Positions 43,253-55,413 of a stretch of DNA of 64,000 bases are shown piece by piece. The DNA lies in the NCBI GenBank assembly GCA_028829895.1, contig CM054182.1:13350001-13414000 (forward strand), written 5' to 3'. Origin of the DNA: Sinotaia quadrata. Lineage: Eukaryota > Mollusca > Gastropoda > Architaenioglossa > Viviparidae. Every line of letters starts with the position of its first letter. Position 1 is the first letter of the stretch. The position numbers were made by a program, and so were the translations under genes. The notes beneath the pieces were generated by a model that worked only from the letters and a program-made list of their open reading frames with translations, searched no databases and was not told the DNA's origin.

Positions 43253-46200
43253 ATTTAGAGCTGGAGACTGTTCTTATTTAATATTTTGAAGACATTTTAT
43301 ATAGAGATATCTTTTTCTCCCATGCACTGCATACATGCATGTGTGCGTCTAGCTATCTATATCCACCCATCCAACTATCAATCCATACACCGAGCCATCA
43401 ATCTGTCTGTCTATCCAACAATAACATTAACAATTCAATTTAAAATTAGCAATTTAGTTTACAATGACAATAGCAATACAATTTACAATGATGTTAGCAA
43501 TCTAGTTTGAATGTTAATCTCTTGCAGATCACATAGTACAGTATAATACTATGAAATGTACTTCAAATATTTAAATTCTGATTTGAAATGGCTTGATTTA
43601 GGTGAAATTAACAACAGGCTTTTACATACTAAGTTCTGCAACATGCCATTAAATTTTTTTTCTGCACAGCAATAAATGGGTTATTTAGAAAATTTTATTC
43701 TTTCAATCACAGAACCATTCTTCTACTTAAAGGCCAATCTATTTTTATCTTCTGATTTGGTTTTGGTGCTTTACCCTGTTTCAGCATCTTATCTAGGTGA
43801 CATTTGTAATATGTATTTTGTACAGTTGTCCCTTGCAAAACATCAGGCTAACATGACGATATTTTGCAAAATGTTAGGACTTCTACAAGACACTTGTGTA
43901 TTCACATAACATTAGAATCTGCACATAACATTATCACATTTGCACTTAAAATGGATTGTTGGGCTCTGAAAATAAGTTCACAGCTTGTCTTAACCAATCA
44001 GAAACTCTGTTGCAAAGTGTTATGGTCTTGTTGATATAGGTGACTGCATATTGTAATTCTCTCATATTTTATTAAAGTATCTTCAGTAACTGACTATGGC
44101 TGATAAATAATCAGGAAAACAAATCAGGAAAAACAATTTCATTGCATATCAAACAGGAATTACATGTATACCAAAACAAGAGAATGGTATGAATTCAAGT
44201 ATAATTATTGACAAGTATGGTTTTTAATGACCCTCATAATCATTCTTCTTAGTATAATGTAATAATTAAATCCAAATTTATTATTTAATCGACAACATTT
44301 ATTGCATTAGTTAGATTAATTTATTTACTACAATTCTCATGCTTGTATAATGTTAATTTCACGTCACATTAATTTTTCTGTGTTGATTTAATAACATTAC
44401 ATGAGGTCCGCTGCATTTCATGTTATTTTAATGGTCAACATTCCATTGCAGCATTTATTTTTTTAATTTATTTTTTATTAAATCACAGTGCAAATGTGGC
44501 ACTGCAATGATATGAAACATTTTGTAAGCTTCAGTAGCAGATTTGTGAAGATCTAAATCAATGAATATTATGTAACCTGTTTATTAGGCATATTCAAACT
44601 TACTATTTTTTTCATAGTTCTGGAGCACTTGTTGCAGTACCAGACAAAACGTGGATCGTTGACGTCTTGTTCTGTCACTGGAGGCTTGTGACATTCCTGA
44701 AGTATAAAACAATATTAAGACATCCATCTCAGTAAACTGGTATAAAACACCAAAAAATTCAATAAAAGTAAATGTAAGCATATAATTTAATTTACATGTT
44801 TTTAAGCAGTAATAAGTAAATTATCCATCAACAAAAAGTTATTATGACCAGGATTTTTGTTCACTTTTATGTTTGTTCATTATTTTCATGTTTTTAAATT
44901 TTATCAGAGAAAAAAGGTTGATATAAAGGACACAAACATTTGAGTGTATTTTTAACATATAAACTGTTTGGGCACTTGTCCACTTTCCACCAAATATGAA
45001 AATAAGAATGAGATAGGGTCTCAACTTCAGCCTTCTAAACAAACTGCAATATAGACTTAATAATGTAAGGGAATTACTGTCATATTGCAATATATATATA
45101 TATATAATATCAGTAAATCAACCAGCTGTGTGTAAGAGAATCCACCATTATCAACGTCTTCTGGATATACTCCAATGAAAATGTGGCAATATAAGGGTTC
45201 ACACTGTCTTAATGCAGGGTAAGTTAATTCTGTAAACTAACACTGCCCAAAGGGGCCTCCATTTTTTTCAATTACTTGTCAGTTATAATATTTCCCACTT
45301 TAAATTCAAGAACTATATGTTCAGACATTTACTATTAAATATTCATAGCAAAAGGTACATACATTGTTACAAAAGGTTCATTTTTTTTTCTTTAAATCAC
45401 CTCAGTACCACTCCTCCTTAAGCAATAAATACAAATTTATTCCCCTTTACTTACAAATTTATTAAAAATTTATTCCCCTTCACTTAAAAATGTATTCTAA
45501 ATTTATACTGACTCACAATTATGTGGTCAGACACGACAAATACTAGCAAACAGCAATAGCAACAAAAAAAATGAGGTACGGCATCAGTAAAAATAAAGAG
45601 TATGTACAGTTTCTAAATTAGACAAAATACTATGTTAGAAATAGTCTCACAATTAAAATAAATTTAAACTGAGGTACAACCTGTGATTGAGTACAGAGAG
45701 GGAGTATGTTTCTAAATTCCATATTTATATGTTATGAATGCAATTACAACAGTCACAATAAATTTAAAACACAGATATGACAAACGAATACTTACTGTTT
45801 TCTAATTATATAAATTGAAAATAATAAACTATAAATGAATACTTACTGTTTTCTAATTATATAAATTGAAAATAATAAACTATAAATGAATACTTACTGT
45901 TTTCTAATTATATAAATTGAAAATACTAAACTATCACCAACAATTAAAATAAATTACAAACAATGAGGTGTGATAACTTATCCAAATAAACAATAAGTAC
46001 ATGGTTACTAAATTAATCAGGTGTTAAAAATATTATCACAACAATGAAAAGTAAACTTTTAAAATCTGAGGTCAGACAACTAAATAAGTAAATATAGCGT
46101 ATATGGTTTCTAAATAATATTAGATGTAAGAATTACTATCTCAAATAGTTCAAATAAATATAAAACCTGACCTATGACAACTGTAAAAACAAATACTGTG

Positions 46201-49200
46201 TGACTTTCCTGTTCTAATCAGACTATTCCAATCACATATATCTGATGTATGACAAGTGTAAAAACAACACTGTGAGAGACTGTGACTTTCACTTCTATTC
46301 AGACTATTCCAATCACATATACCTGATGTATGACAAGTGTAAAAACCATACTGTGTGAGACTGTGACTTTCACTTCTATTCAGACTATTCCAATCACATA
46401 TACCTGATGGTAAAGAGCATGGCATTCCTGGCATTCCACAAGCTGATTTCCAGAACTGACATCAAACTGCCTGCAATAAATGTTTGTTTCATTTAAAAAA
46501 AAGAAAATAAATCTGCTATAATACTTTGCATTTTATCAATTAATATATGTATCAGCAATCTAGGCATCGTCAGCTGTTCCAAAAAGAAGAGCATTGTACA
46601 AGTTGTTATACAAGAAACTCATTAAATATTTTTGAATACCAAGTTTTGATAAGTTTTCTCTTCATTTTTTTTCAGATCTCCATTCCTCCCCTCAGTCACA
46701 GTGAATCCACAGGAAAAAGCACAGTGTGTTGAGTGGTTTATTGAAACAAAATCTGATACATATGTCTAACAAAAGTTTAAACTTTGTTACTTTAATAAAA
46801 AAATAAAAAATACTTATGGGATCTCTGTCTCTAAGTTTCCTTCACTGGTAATTCTCTGTGTGTTAGTATATACTTAGTAAAGTTGTAAAGATAATTTTCA
46901 GACATCATATATTTTGCATTTACTATTTAGTTTTGAAGGGTGCAATACAAAAATTACAATAATCCCAAAATAACTTTACTATTATCTAAAGCTTTATGTG
47001 GAACCAACTATCAACAGCAAAGTCTTAAATGGCTGCTGGAAATCACAATCAGCAACAACAGTTTTACACTGCACTCACATTCTTATGCACGTTTAACTTA
47101 CTCAAATTCAACTATACCTGTTCATCAAAGAAAAACAATTAAAAAATTAAAACAAATAGTGTGAGTTATTATGTGTGGCATCCAAAGTGAAAAGTGATAT
47201 GAAAGACACAAATCTTCTGTTTTCTCAGTCGATCCCTCATGTGCCTGTCACTTGTGTCAGTGTGAGCATTTCACTGCACTGAGTCTTATAAATGGTACCA
47301 TATCCTGGAAAAACAGTCAAGCACTGCAAATGGTACCATTTATAAGTCTCTTAAAGCATATAGCTCATTCTCTGGGCAAGTGTATCATTTTGTGACATGA
47401 AATTCAAACAAATAAAGTGGATTAAATCTAACTATTTAACAGGGCCTAATGCTCATATAAAAACATAAGAAAAGATAAAAATTATAAATTGTTAATGTTA
47501 TATGAGTTTGAAGTATGTAAAAAATATGTTTCTGTTAAAAACTTAGAAAGTAACTTAGTAAGGTCAAGACGTATTTTACAAGGAAAAATATATTTAAAAA
47601 TAAACAATATTAATTATCTCATTGCAACGAACATATTTTCTTTATTAACCTAAATTATTAATTTAATCTGGATACATATTTATTTTAAATGGGGTATAAA
47701 ACTATAACTTTGTAACTTGGAAACCTTATTCGTCTCTCAGTTACAAATTATCAACCATCATAAAATAAGCCCTATTTTTCTCAACTAAACATAAAATGGG
47801 CTAAATAATTATGCTGTGAAGACAATATTAAGTAAAAAACAAAGTAACAATTTAAATATAATGTTTTTTAATACATAATAAGCCTAATCACGATTTTTAT
47901 ATTCTTAAATTAATTCACAGGTTTTTCTACCCTTACTACCTCATTCTTAAATTAATTCACAGGTTTTTCTACCCTTACTACCTCATGTTTAAAGCATACA
48001 CACAGGTTTGTGAAACTTTAAAAGCAAAGGAGACCACATGGATGTATACATAAATATGTAAGCTATTTACGATGTTAATTAATTTAATCAATATATACCG
48101 AGATTATCATAAGTCTTAGCTGTATTGAAACGTCTATGATTCTGAAAATGTTCAAGGCATAGCCTTTGTAACAATGTGATTTTAATGGAAACTAAAGTTA
48201 ATTTTCTTATTTAGTACTTAAACTCATCACACCAAGACAAAATGACATGAGAGTTATCTTTCTGGAATATGGTGCCTTTGAAAAAAGTAAGAAATAGTTT
48301 ACAACAGTATCATCATTATTTTATATTTTATATAAGTTCTTTGTAATGTGTTAAGGAGGAAATGAAGTCAAATTAATTTTCCTAAAGCTGATATTTCTGA
48401 ATAAATTTGAAAAACATTAGCATATGAACACTTCTAAATGGAATATGGCATGCATGTTTGGCATGATGATGTTCAGTAAAAGTATTAAAGTTTTGGATCC
48501 AATATAAATTACAAAAAATGTGCCTTTTAAAAATATTATTTCTTCTCAAAACTGACCATTTGCAGATAAAAGGAATTCTGAATGTTGCTTCAATGTATTG
48601 TCACTTCTAAGAAAACCTTGATACGGTAAGTTTGTTGGATTGTATATAACAATGAAAATTAAATTGCATATAACAAAAAGAGGTGCCATTTTTCAGTTCA
48701 AAAAGAATCTGTGCTACAAATAATTACAAAACAAATAAAAACATACATGCAAATATCTTATATATCTCTCACATCAATTCTGAGTATATAGAATATGAAT
48801 GCATGATATTTCATCACTTTATGTTTAAGAAAACACATTTCAAATGGACCCATATGCATTCTACTTGATTGACACCAATTTTATTTACACTCTCATTTCA
48901 AAGCTTTTATAATAAGGAAATACAATTTAATATGCAGTATGGTTCTCATTTTATTTTTAGTGCTAATGACACACAAGTTTTTCAAGTATTCATGCATGTT
49001 TTGTTTGAATATATAAATGAGTTGGGATCTCAAGATACAACTTTTCATCAGCTAGTCTAGTACTCTCTCTGTATCATTCAACTTGCAAATTCATCAGCTA
49101 CTCCATTGCTCTCTCTTCTGTGTCATTCTTCTAATATATACTTGTAAATTCATCAGCTAGTCCGTTGCTCTCTCTTCTATGTCACTGTTCCAATGTACAC

Positions 49201-51159
49201 TTGAAAATTCACTTTCTTTATGTTTCTCGTTTATAAATACAGTTATTTGTTGTATATATTGTTGTTTGGTGCTTGCAATGATTTTGTTTTGTTAAACTAT
49301 GTTTAGTTTTCATATGTGTTTATGAAGTTTGTAACAAATACCTTATGCAATTTATGTTTAATTATTGTAAATAGCTTAAAGCTTTTAGGAAGCACTATAT
49401 CAAGTCTTCTTTTATTATTATTCTCATTGCTTGACAACTTACAAGTATAATTTACTCCAAAACTTTCTTAATCTTTAAGCATCTACTGCAAAAATATGCT
49501 TGATTTATGCTGAGTTCTATTTATAGCATAATCCCAGAAACACGTCCCATAAATGGCATAAGTCAAGCATAAATATAACGCTTAATAAAAACAAATGTAA
49601 AGTATGGCATTTAAAAATTTTTGTAGTAAAATTCCATACCTGCAGACTTCGCAGGAAATTCCAAGACCTATAGCAAAATCATCAGCATCCATTTCCATAC
49701 CCCCATCTTCCTCTTCCTCCTCCTCCTCTTCCTCCACTGTGTCTTCATCCGATGATGTCTCTTTCAACTTTTCCTTCAGTCTCTCTTTTTCCAGCTCAAG
49801 CTCTCGTTGCTTTTGTTCTTGCCTCTCCTTTTCCCTCTCTTCTTCTCTTCTTTCTTTCTCTCTCTTAGCTTTCTCTCTTTCCTTCTCCTTCTCACGCTCT
49901 TTCCTCTCCTCTTTGGCATGTGTAGAGAGGGCATCCAGCTTGGCCTTTTTGGGCTCTACTGGCCCTCCAAGTTCACTAAGATCTTGTTTCAACTGTGACA
50001 TAAGTTAGTTCTCTTCTGTCATTTTTTAGAGTTTTAATGTCATTTATAAATCAGCAAGTAAGATGCATGATGAAGTACAATAACAACCCCAGTTTAAATG
50101 AATGGAAAGAATTTAATGCAAGTTTAAAAGTTTAATGCATTTTTTTAATATATCAGAGAAGTATACCATTATAACCATTATATATCATAAATATCAAGGA
50201 AATAAGAATTTTAAAAAATAACAGCAATGAAACAACAACAATCTCTACCTAAACCACCATTAACACTACCACCAACAGCAATATTTAACCTATAGTATAA
50301 ATGTATTCCCATACTTTATTCCTTTCTGCACTTTTAAGCAAAGAGAAGCAAGGCACAGAAATCATAAGAAAATAAGTGATTTCAAAAATTTATAAAATAA
50401 TATGATTGATCTGCTTTCCTGTGTGCATACTTTTTTTAAAATATAGTTTGTATAAAAATATGTAACAAATAAACTTTCAAATCTGTCACAACTGAGTTTG
50501 TTTCTGCCATAATGAAGTGTTTCATGTCAAACCAATGTCAAATTGTCTATCTCAGTATCTGTTTCATATACAAAGTATATCATCAATTTTACAAAGCCTC
50601 GCACTCTCTCGTACCAAATTCCATCCTATGAAACATCTTTTACTAATGACATCTTGCTCTCTCTCTGTCACATTTCATCCCATGAAACATCTCTTACTAA
50701 CATCTTGCTCTCTCTTACTACTAAGATCTTGCTCTCTCTCTCTGTCTGTCATATTCCACTCTTTGATAGAATCTCTTAGTCTTATACTAACACCACCTTG
50801 ACTTGTGTATAGCTCTTAATATGTACAAGTAGACTCAATGGTCTGTAGGTAATCATTGCCCATAAAATGTGATGAGTAGGGAAATGGCAGTAAAGAATGA
50901 ATATGCAAAGTCAAAGTCGAGAGGCTTTAATGAATTAACTACGGTTATTATAGTATACCTTACTTCTATTTTTCATTAATTGCAACCATTTTGAACCTGC
51001 TGCCTATTCTTCATTAACTGTAGCCAAAATGAACCTATTGTCTTTATTCATGTAACACCCATGAGTTCAATGTATTATTTTCTTTGTTCACTGCAGACTG
51101 CTGACATGCATAGCACCTGTTATTTAGTTAGTATGTGATGATGCGCGTGTGTGTGCGTG

Positions 51160-51198
<39 letters not shown>

Positions 51199-53066
51199 AT
51201 TTTTATAGCCTATTAACCATAAATCATCTAAAAATGAAATTAGGACTGATTATTAAAGATGGGTTGTTGCAATAATTCCTTGTCAGAATTTGAATTTATT
51301 AAAGCTGTAGTTTAATTCTATAAAATTAACACGATAAAATTATATTATCAGTCTTTAAATTAATCAAACTTATTGGGTGAAGTTTAATCATAATTATATC
51401 AAAATGTGGTTCCAATGAAACAAAATATGATTGTGACATTGAAATATCTATCAATATATCAACAAATTTACTCATTTTGTTTTATATATGTCACTGTACT
51501 TAATAAATGTGTTGTCCTGATGAAGACTATTGAGCAAAAATGTAATCTTATACTTTGTTTTGTATATCTATAAAGCATTTTGAATTTTGAAAATTGCACC
51601 GCTTTCTCTGACTTCTCTTTCAATGTTTATCAATCATGCTGTTCAGTGGTCCATATTTCTGATATCTGACCTGAGTGTATGGGATTTTTCTACGAGACCC
51701 AAAATACACAACTGATAAATCTAATGAAGAATTTACTTCTTATTTCATCAGGTTCTGATATTAATATTGAATTTGCAAACCTTTCAAAATTAGATGGAAT
51801 GTAACCACTGTTGTGGGTGTAAACACAATTATAATAAATCATAAATGCTTATCGATTTTGTGGTGTAGTGGATGAAGATAGAGAGGAGAGGAGTATAAAC
51901 AATTTTTCCTAAACAAGCACAACATGGTTGAGGAAAAAATATGAAAGAAAAGGCACAATTGTAAGGCTAACCCTGAAAATTCATTTTCATAAAGCTGCCC
52001 ATGCACTGTCCATCTACTATCAAGTATCATTGTTGTTATTCTGTCCTGGCTACTGAAAACACCATTACTTGCTTGTCTTTATAAATACAAAAACATTTTT
52101 TTTTACCTTTTCAAAGGTTCTTTTTTCCACTTCCCTTTTCTTAACATCATCTTCCTTGGATGTTGTTTTGCTGCTTGCTCTTGTCTCCCCTTCAACACCT
52201 CCAGAAGACTAATAATAACCACAACTTTTAAATTATTTGTACAAAATATTTTAGAATTAGTCAGAATCTTGAATGGAACCTACACTTTAAAACTAAAGAG
52301 ATAAGGCTAATACTAGTATTAACTGTTACTAATATTAGTATTTTTTATTATATTTATAAATAAACTCATGTAATATTCCATAACTATAGTATAATATTAT
52401 AATATTACAAATGCATGTTATTGTTAAGCGAAAAAACATAATTATATTTTCTAAATTAAAAGAACACAGTAGTCATTCAACTATAACTAAAAAGTTAACT
52501 AAATACAAATAAGATGCAATAAAATACTGTTATTTTTAAAGGCAAGTTATGGTTAAATATAACTTATAAGTACAGTAGAAGTATATTTGACAAACAGAAA
52601 CATTGTAATTAAAAAATTAAAGGAATTCTAGGTGTATCATTACACCTATACATCAATTACTGAATTAGAGTGATTTCTGCTTTGGATCATTAGTCAATCA
52701 CAAGAGATATTTACAATTACTATAACACTATCCATCCCATTATATTAATTTTACTATCTTTCCAATTTCTAGGCAAACAAGATAGTCGAAAACTTACACC
52801 TTAAAGATTAAAAATAACTTATTATGTTAATTCAAATATTAATCAACTTTTAGGGGGAATTTAATAAACTTAATATGTTAATTTTAATCTTTAATATGTA
52901 AATATTGGAACAGATGAGACTTGCTTCTCAAAAATACCTTCAATGCTCTTCTAGCAGCAATTGCTTCATCTACCATGGCCCTCAGTTGAATGGCCGAATC
53001 CTTAGATTTGGAGTGTAGAAGACGTAGTGCCTTCACAAACATTGGATCCAATTCGAGGGTCGCCAT
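41216..53066 (-). CDS. INTS12: Integrator complex subunit 12 (PHD finger), complete, 7 coding exons
   Basis: A subunit of Integrator, the nuclear complex that cleaves and terminates RNA polymerase II transcripts, including snRNAs. Exons in transcript order: 53066-52938, 52208-52107, 49992-49640, 46470-46404, 44696-44604, 42652-42524, 41629-41216. They total 1287 bp, 428 residues (human protein 462), with consistent phases at every GT-AG junction. The N-terminus [20 protein letters not shown] matches the conserved INTS12 N-terminal microdomain. The PHD finger spans three exons: [23 protein letters not shown], then WYCNKC. The conserved FRRTEVK segment follows, and the Lys-rich tail [10 protein letters not shown] matches the human end. 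The ATG is the first codon after an acceptor AG, so exon 1 is non-coding. An unusual Lys/Glu/Arg-rich stretch and a poly-Glu run precede the PHD. Confidence 0.95.
42284..42336. repeat. CT/AT microsatellite
   Basis: (CT)n then (AT)n in an INTS12 intron. Confidence 0.95.
42524..42652 (-). CDS. INTS12: INTS12 coding exon 6
   Basis: 43 codons, Pro/Lys/Gln-rich, ending [11 protein letters not shown], equivalent to the human LAFKRTEVK element. Phase 0 at both ends; donor GTGAGA. Confidence 0.92.
44604..44696 (-). CDS. INTS12: INTS12 coding exon 5: PHD end
   Basis: 31 codons: [20 protein letters not shown] then [11 protein letters not shown]. Supplies the last zinc ligands (Cys-x2-Cys). Acceptor ACTTCAG, donor GTAAGT. 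Confidence 0.94.
45783..45930. repeat. 55-57 bp tandem repeat in INTS12 intron
   Basis: Three copies of AATACTTACTGTTTTCTAAT with TATATAAATTGAAAATAATA. On the INTS12 strand each contains ACAGTAAGTATT, a donor-like motif. Confidence 0.88.
46160..46410 (-). repeat. INTS12: 81-bp tandem repeat copying the INTS12 PHD exon donor
   Basis: On the minus strand CATCAG|GTATATGTGATTGG at the exon end (46404) recurs at 46321 intact and near 46240 with GT changed to AT, plus a remnant near 46166. 81 bp is a multiple of 3, so an ORF reads through. Confidence 0.9.
46404..46470 (-). CDS. INTS12: INTS12 coding exon 4: PHD middle
   Basis: 67 bp encoding [20 protein letters not shown] then HQ, with the second Cys pair and the His of the zinc finger. 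The donor CAG|GTATAT is copied in the tandem repeats directly downstream. Confidence 0.93.
47285..47346. repeat. Perfect 17-bp inverted repeat, 28-bp loop
   Basis: CTTATAAATGGTACCAT at 47285-47301 and its reverse complement at 47330-47346, in an INTS12 intron. Could be a decayed palindromic element core. Confidence 0.75.
49640..49992 (-). CDS. INTS12: INTS12 coding exon 3: ER/K-rich helix, acidic run, start of PHD
   Basis: 353 bp, phase 0 to 2. Begins [20 protein letters not shown], then about 50 residues rich in Glu, Lys and Arg, likely one long charged helix. A nine-Glu run follows, then [18 protein letters not shown], which matches the human DDFAMEMGLACVVCR start of the PHD. Mirror-strand Ser-rich ORFs here are shadows. 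Confidence 0.92.
51140..51196. repeat. GT microsatellite
   Basis: (GT)n with GC variants in an INTS12 intron. Confidence 0.96.
52107..52208 (-). CDS. INTS12: INTS12 coding exon 2
   Basis: 34 codons of low-complexity charged sequence ([20 protein letters not shown] then [12 protein letters not shown]). Phase 0 at both ends, with good AG and GT sites. It aligns with the Lys-rich spacer of human INTS12 only loosely. Confidence 0.8.
52938..53066 (-). CDS. INTS12: INTS12 first coding exon: N-terminal microdomain
   Basis: 43 codons beginning [20 protein letters not shown] and ending RRALK. The acceptor TTCTAG lies directly before ATG, and the donor is GTATTT. This N-terminal region is known in other animals to be needed for INTS12 function. 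Confidence 0.93.
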
Positions 53067-53521
53067 CTAGAATTGTGGAATTTGTGATTTTTATAATAAA
53101 TTTGTTCTAAATTCAAGAGATCATTATATCCAAACAGAGACTGGGATGCTCATCAGGAGAATTTTCATGTTAAATCTCTTATCAGCATGATCACAGATGT
53201 TTTTCCTAACCAAATAATTAGTTTCAATTCATGATCAAAGATATATTTCTTAACTAAATTATTAGTTTTGTTAATTAAAAATTATTAGTAGCATCTGTAG
53301 TAATTTTAAAGTTAATAATAATAATAAATTTCTAGCTTAAATCAAAAACTTCAAAGCACTTCATAATACAAAATTAATATTTGTACAAATAACATAATGA
53401 CAAATTAAATATGTATGGTATATTAATAATACTACTAATAGTAATACTAGCAAATCACAAGGTACATACAAAACTACATATATCAAACATGATTTTTCAG
53501 AATATAAGAAAAGATGTGTGT

Positions 53522-53561
53522 ATGAGGGAAGGGGGCGGGGGTGGTGGTGGTGGTGTAGGGG
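53522..53561. repeat. G-rich tract
   Basis: GGGAAGGGGGCGGGGGTGG followed by GGT repeats and a final GGGGG, in INTS12 intron 1. At least four G runs could form a quadruplex on the plus strand. Confidence 0.7.
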
Positions 53562-54080
53562 GAATAGTGGAGAAGAAGCACTAACTTAAAACTAACAGCA
53601 ACAATCTATGAAGAAAAAATAATCAATTACCTATACACATATACAGTGAGACTTATACTGTTATAGTTTGAATAAGACTACTGTTGACAGCAAATACTGT
53701 ATGTGAATTGTGGACTTAAGGTCAGCAGGTGTGTTATTATTAACCAGTCATTTATATGTTAAGAATTGGGGATATATTTGTGGAATTCCTCATTTCCAAA
53801 AATAGCCTAATACTGTAATACACTAATAGGCCTATGTGTCTAATATTTAATGAAACCTATATGCACTAATAGTGTATATATATAAAATATATAAAATTTG
53901 ATCCTTAGTGTAAGTTAAAATCAGGATTTTCCAGGTACCTAAAGGTTAGATGTCACCAATATTGATCTTAAGAGACCATCAACATAGACATCTGTGAAAT
54001 TTTTCTTTAAGATAAAAAACAAAAAAACATTAGTGATGGATCTAATTAAGAACTTGTGCCTTCATTCATCTTATCTCATT

Positions 54081-54502
54081 GACTTGACTTGACTTATCTC
54101 CTTGTATTCCCCGTGGAACAAAGGGCCACAACAACAGTTCTCAATGGCAGTCTATTCTGGGCCTTTTTCAGTTCACCCCATGCAGCTCTTCATTTCCTCT
54201 TCACAGGATCATTTCCAGGTGGTCTTAGGGCAACTGACCGGGGTCTCTTTCCCTGTGGGTTCCACTGCAAAGCCTGCCGGGGAGATGTCCTGTGGGGGTT
54301 TATGCAGGGTGTATGTCCTATCCATCGCCTTTTACGCCTGGCAATCTGCTGATTGATGGGATCTTGGTTTGTCCTCTGCCACAAATCAGTGTTCTTTAGT
54401 TTGTCTGTCCACCTGATCTTCAGTATGTTGCGGAGGCAGCCATTGACAAATACTTGGAGTTTGTTGGTTTGGGTGTTGGTGACTCTCCAGGTCTCTGAGC
54501 CA
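54081..54502 (-). mobile_element. 5'-truncated RTE-like non-LTR retrotransposon tail with 14-bp target duplication
   Basis: The minus strand encodes SETWRVTNTQTNKLQVFVNG and CLRNILKIRWTDK, the typical post-RT C-terminal region of RTE-type LINEs, then ARRKRRWIGHT. After a frameshift the frames continue through PKTTWK, a stop, and SCEEEMKSCMG. The 3' tail is a short AAGTC repeat at 54081-54095. CATCTTATCTCATT flanks it exactly at 54067-54080 and 54503-54516. It sits in INTS12 intron 1 in the same orientation as the gene. Inactive: truncated, frameshifted, with internal stops. Confidence 0.9.
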
Positions 54503-54524
54503 CATCTTATCTCATTAGCTTTGG

Positions 54525-54526
<2 letters not shown>

Positions 54527-54568
<42 letters not shown>
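54527..54568. repeat. AT microsatellite beside the LINE
   Basis: (AT)n starting about 10 bp after the right target-site duplication. Confidence 0.95.
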
Positions 54569-54570
<2 letters not shown>

Positions 54571-55319
54571 TAAGGGTTTATCAACTGTGGATATGTACTG
54601 TAGAGACAAACAGTAACTGCATTTTTCTTTTAAAATTTATTGGGTAATTTTCCTTTTAAAAAATTATGTTTTCACACAATGGGAACCAGTAGTCCCAATT
54701 TTCTTCCTACAAAAAATGAATTTGTAATACTAATAGGCTTACTGATTCTACTTTCTACAGTACTAGTGATAGTAAAAAAATATTACAAAAATACAAGCAT
54801 TTCTTTCTTCCAATGAGTTAAATAACTTATCGTGCTCAGTTTCTCACCAACAGTTATCACCTTTCAAATTCTTTAAATTAAATATATAATCTTTTCATGA
54901 AATATATTTGAGTCAAAGTGTATTAATCAATTTAATGCACCTCTAACTTATTGAGTTTGTAGGGCCTATACATTATAATATAAAAAGAATAAAACTAATA
55001 TAAATAGTTTAATGATAAATATGAAAATTTCTGAATATCTGGAAAGCTTCTTTCTTTTCTAACTATTGAAAATCAATTAATAAAAATTAATTTAAATGCG
55101 AGCCAGTGTCTTACTGTTACAGTGTTACTGTTAATTAGTGAACGGTATTCGATCAAGCAATATCTGGAGAAACAGTGAGTAAATGGCGCTAGAGACAGAA
55201 TTCATTAAAATCGATCATTTAAAAGTCGGTCTTAAATTAAAATAATTATTAAGAACATATATTTACTTGAAGTTATTCGTTGATAATTACATGAATAATG
55301 TAGTTTTACAAAAACTTAC

Positions 55320-55374
55320 CCTGAGTGATGGACTCAATACAAACAAGGGTAAGTTACTCCATTGCACCATCAAA
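55320..55374 (-). other. INTS12: Predicted INTS12 non-coding exon 1 (3' boundary 55320; 5' limit unknown)
   Basis: On the minus strand the sequence CACTCAGG|GTAAGTTTT is a strong splice donor, 2.25 kb upstream of the acceptor that abuts the INTS12 ATG. It is inferred as the end of the 5' UTR exon. The transcription start is not visible, so the far limit given is nominal. Confidence 0.6.
55321..55374. promoter_or_regulatory. Shared divergent promoter/5' UTR zone, INTS12 and POLR3E
   Basis: Only 54 bp separate the INTS12 exon-1 donor (minus) from the POLR3E ATG (plus), so the two 5' UTRs must abut or overlap. No TATA box is obvious. A plus-strand GTAAGT at 55349 is a second possible donor in the same interval. 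Confidence 0.55.
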
Positions 55375-55413
55375 ATGGCGAATGAAGAATTGGACGATCC
55401 AGTCGAACACGAG
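55375..55413 (+). CDS. POLR3E: POLR3E exon 1 (coding part)
   Basis: 13 codons, MANEELDDPVEHE, then a GTGAAG donor in phase 0. Nearly identical to the human start. Confidence 0.9.

Noticed and set aside
46150..46434. Minus-strand ORF with repeated [15 protein letters not shown]
   Set aside because: It begins in the real INTS12 PHD exon but then reads through the donor into the 81-bp repeat. Best treated as intron unless transcripts show otherwise.
49604..50008. Plus-strand Ser-rich ORF of 134 residues
   Set aside because: It is the mirror of the INTS12 charged exon, which has clear homology on the minus strand.
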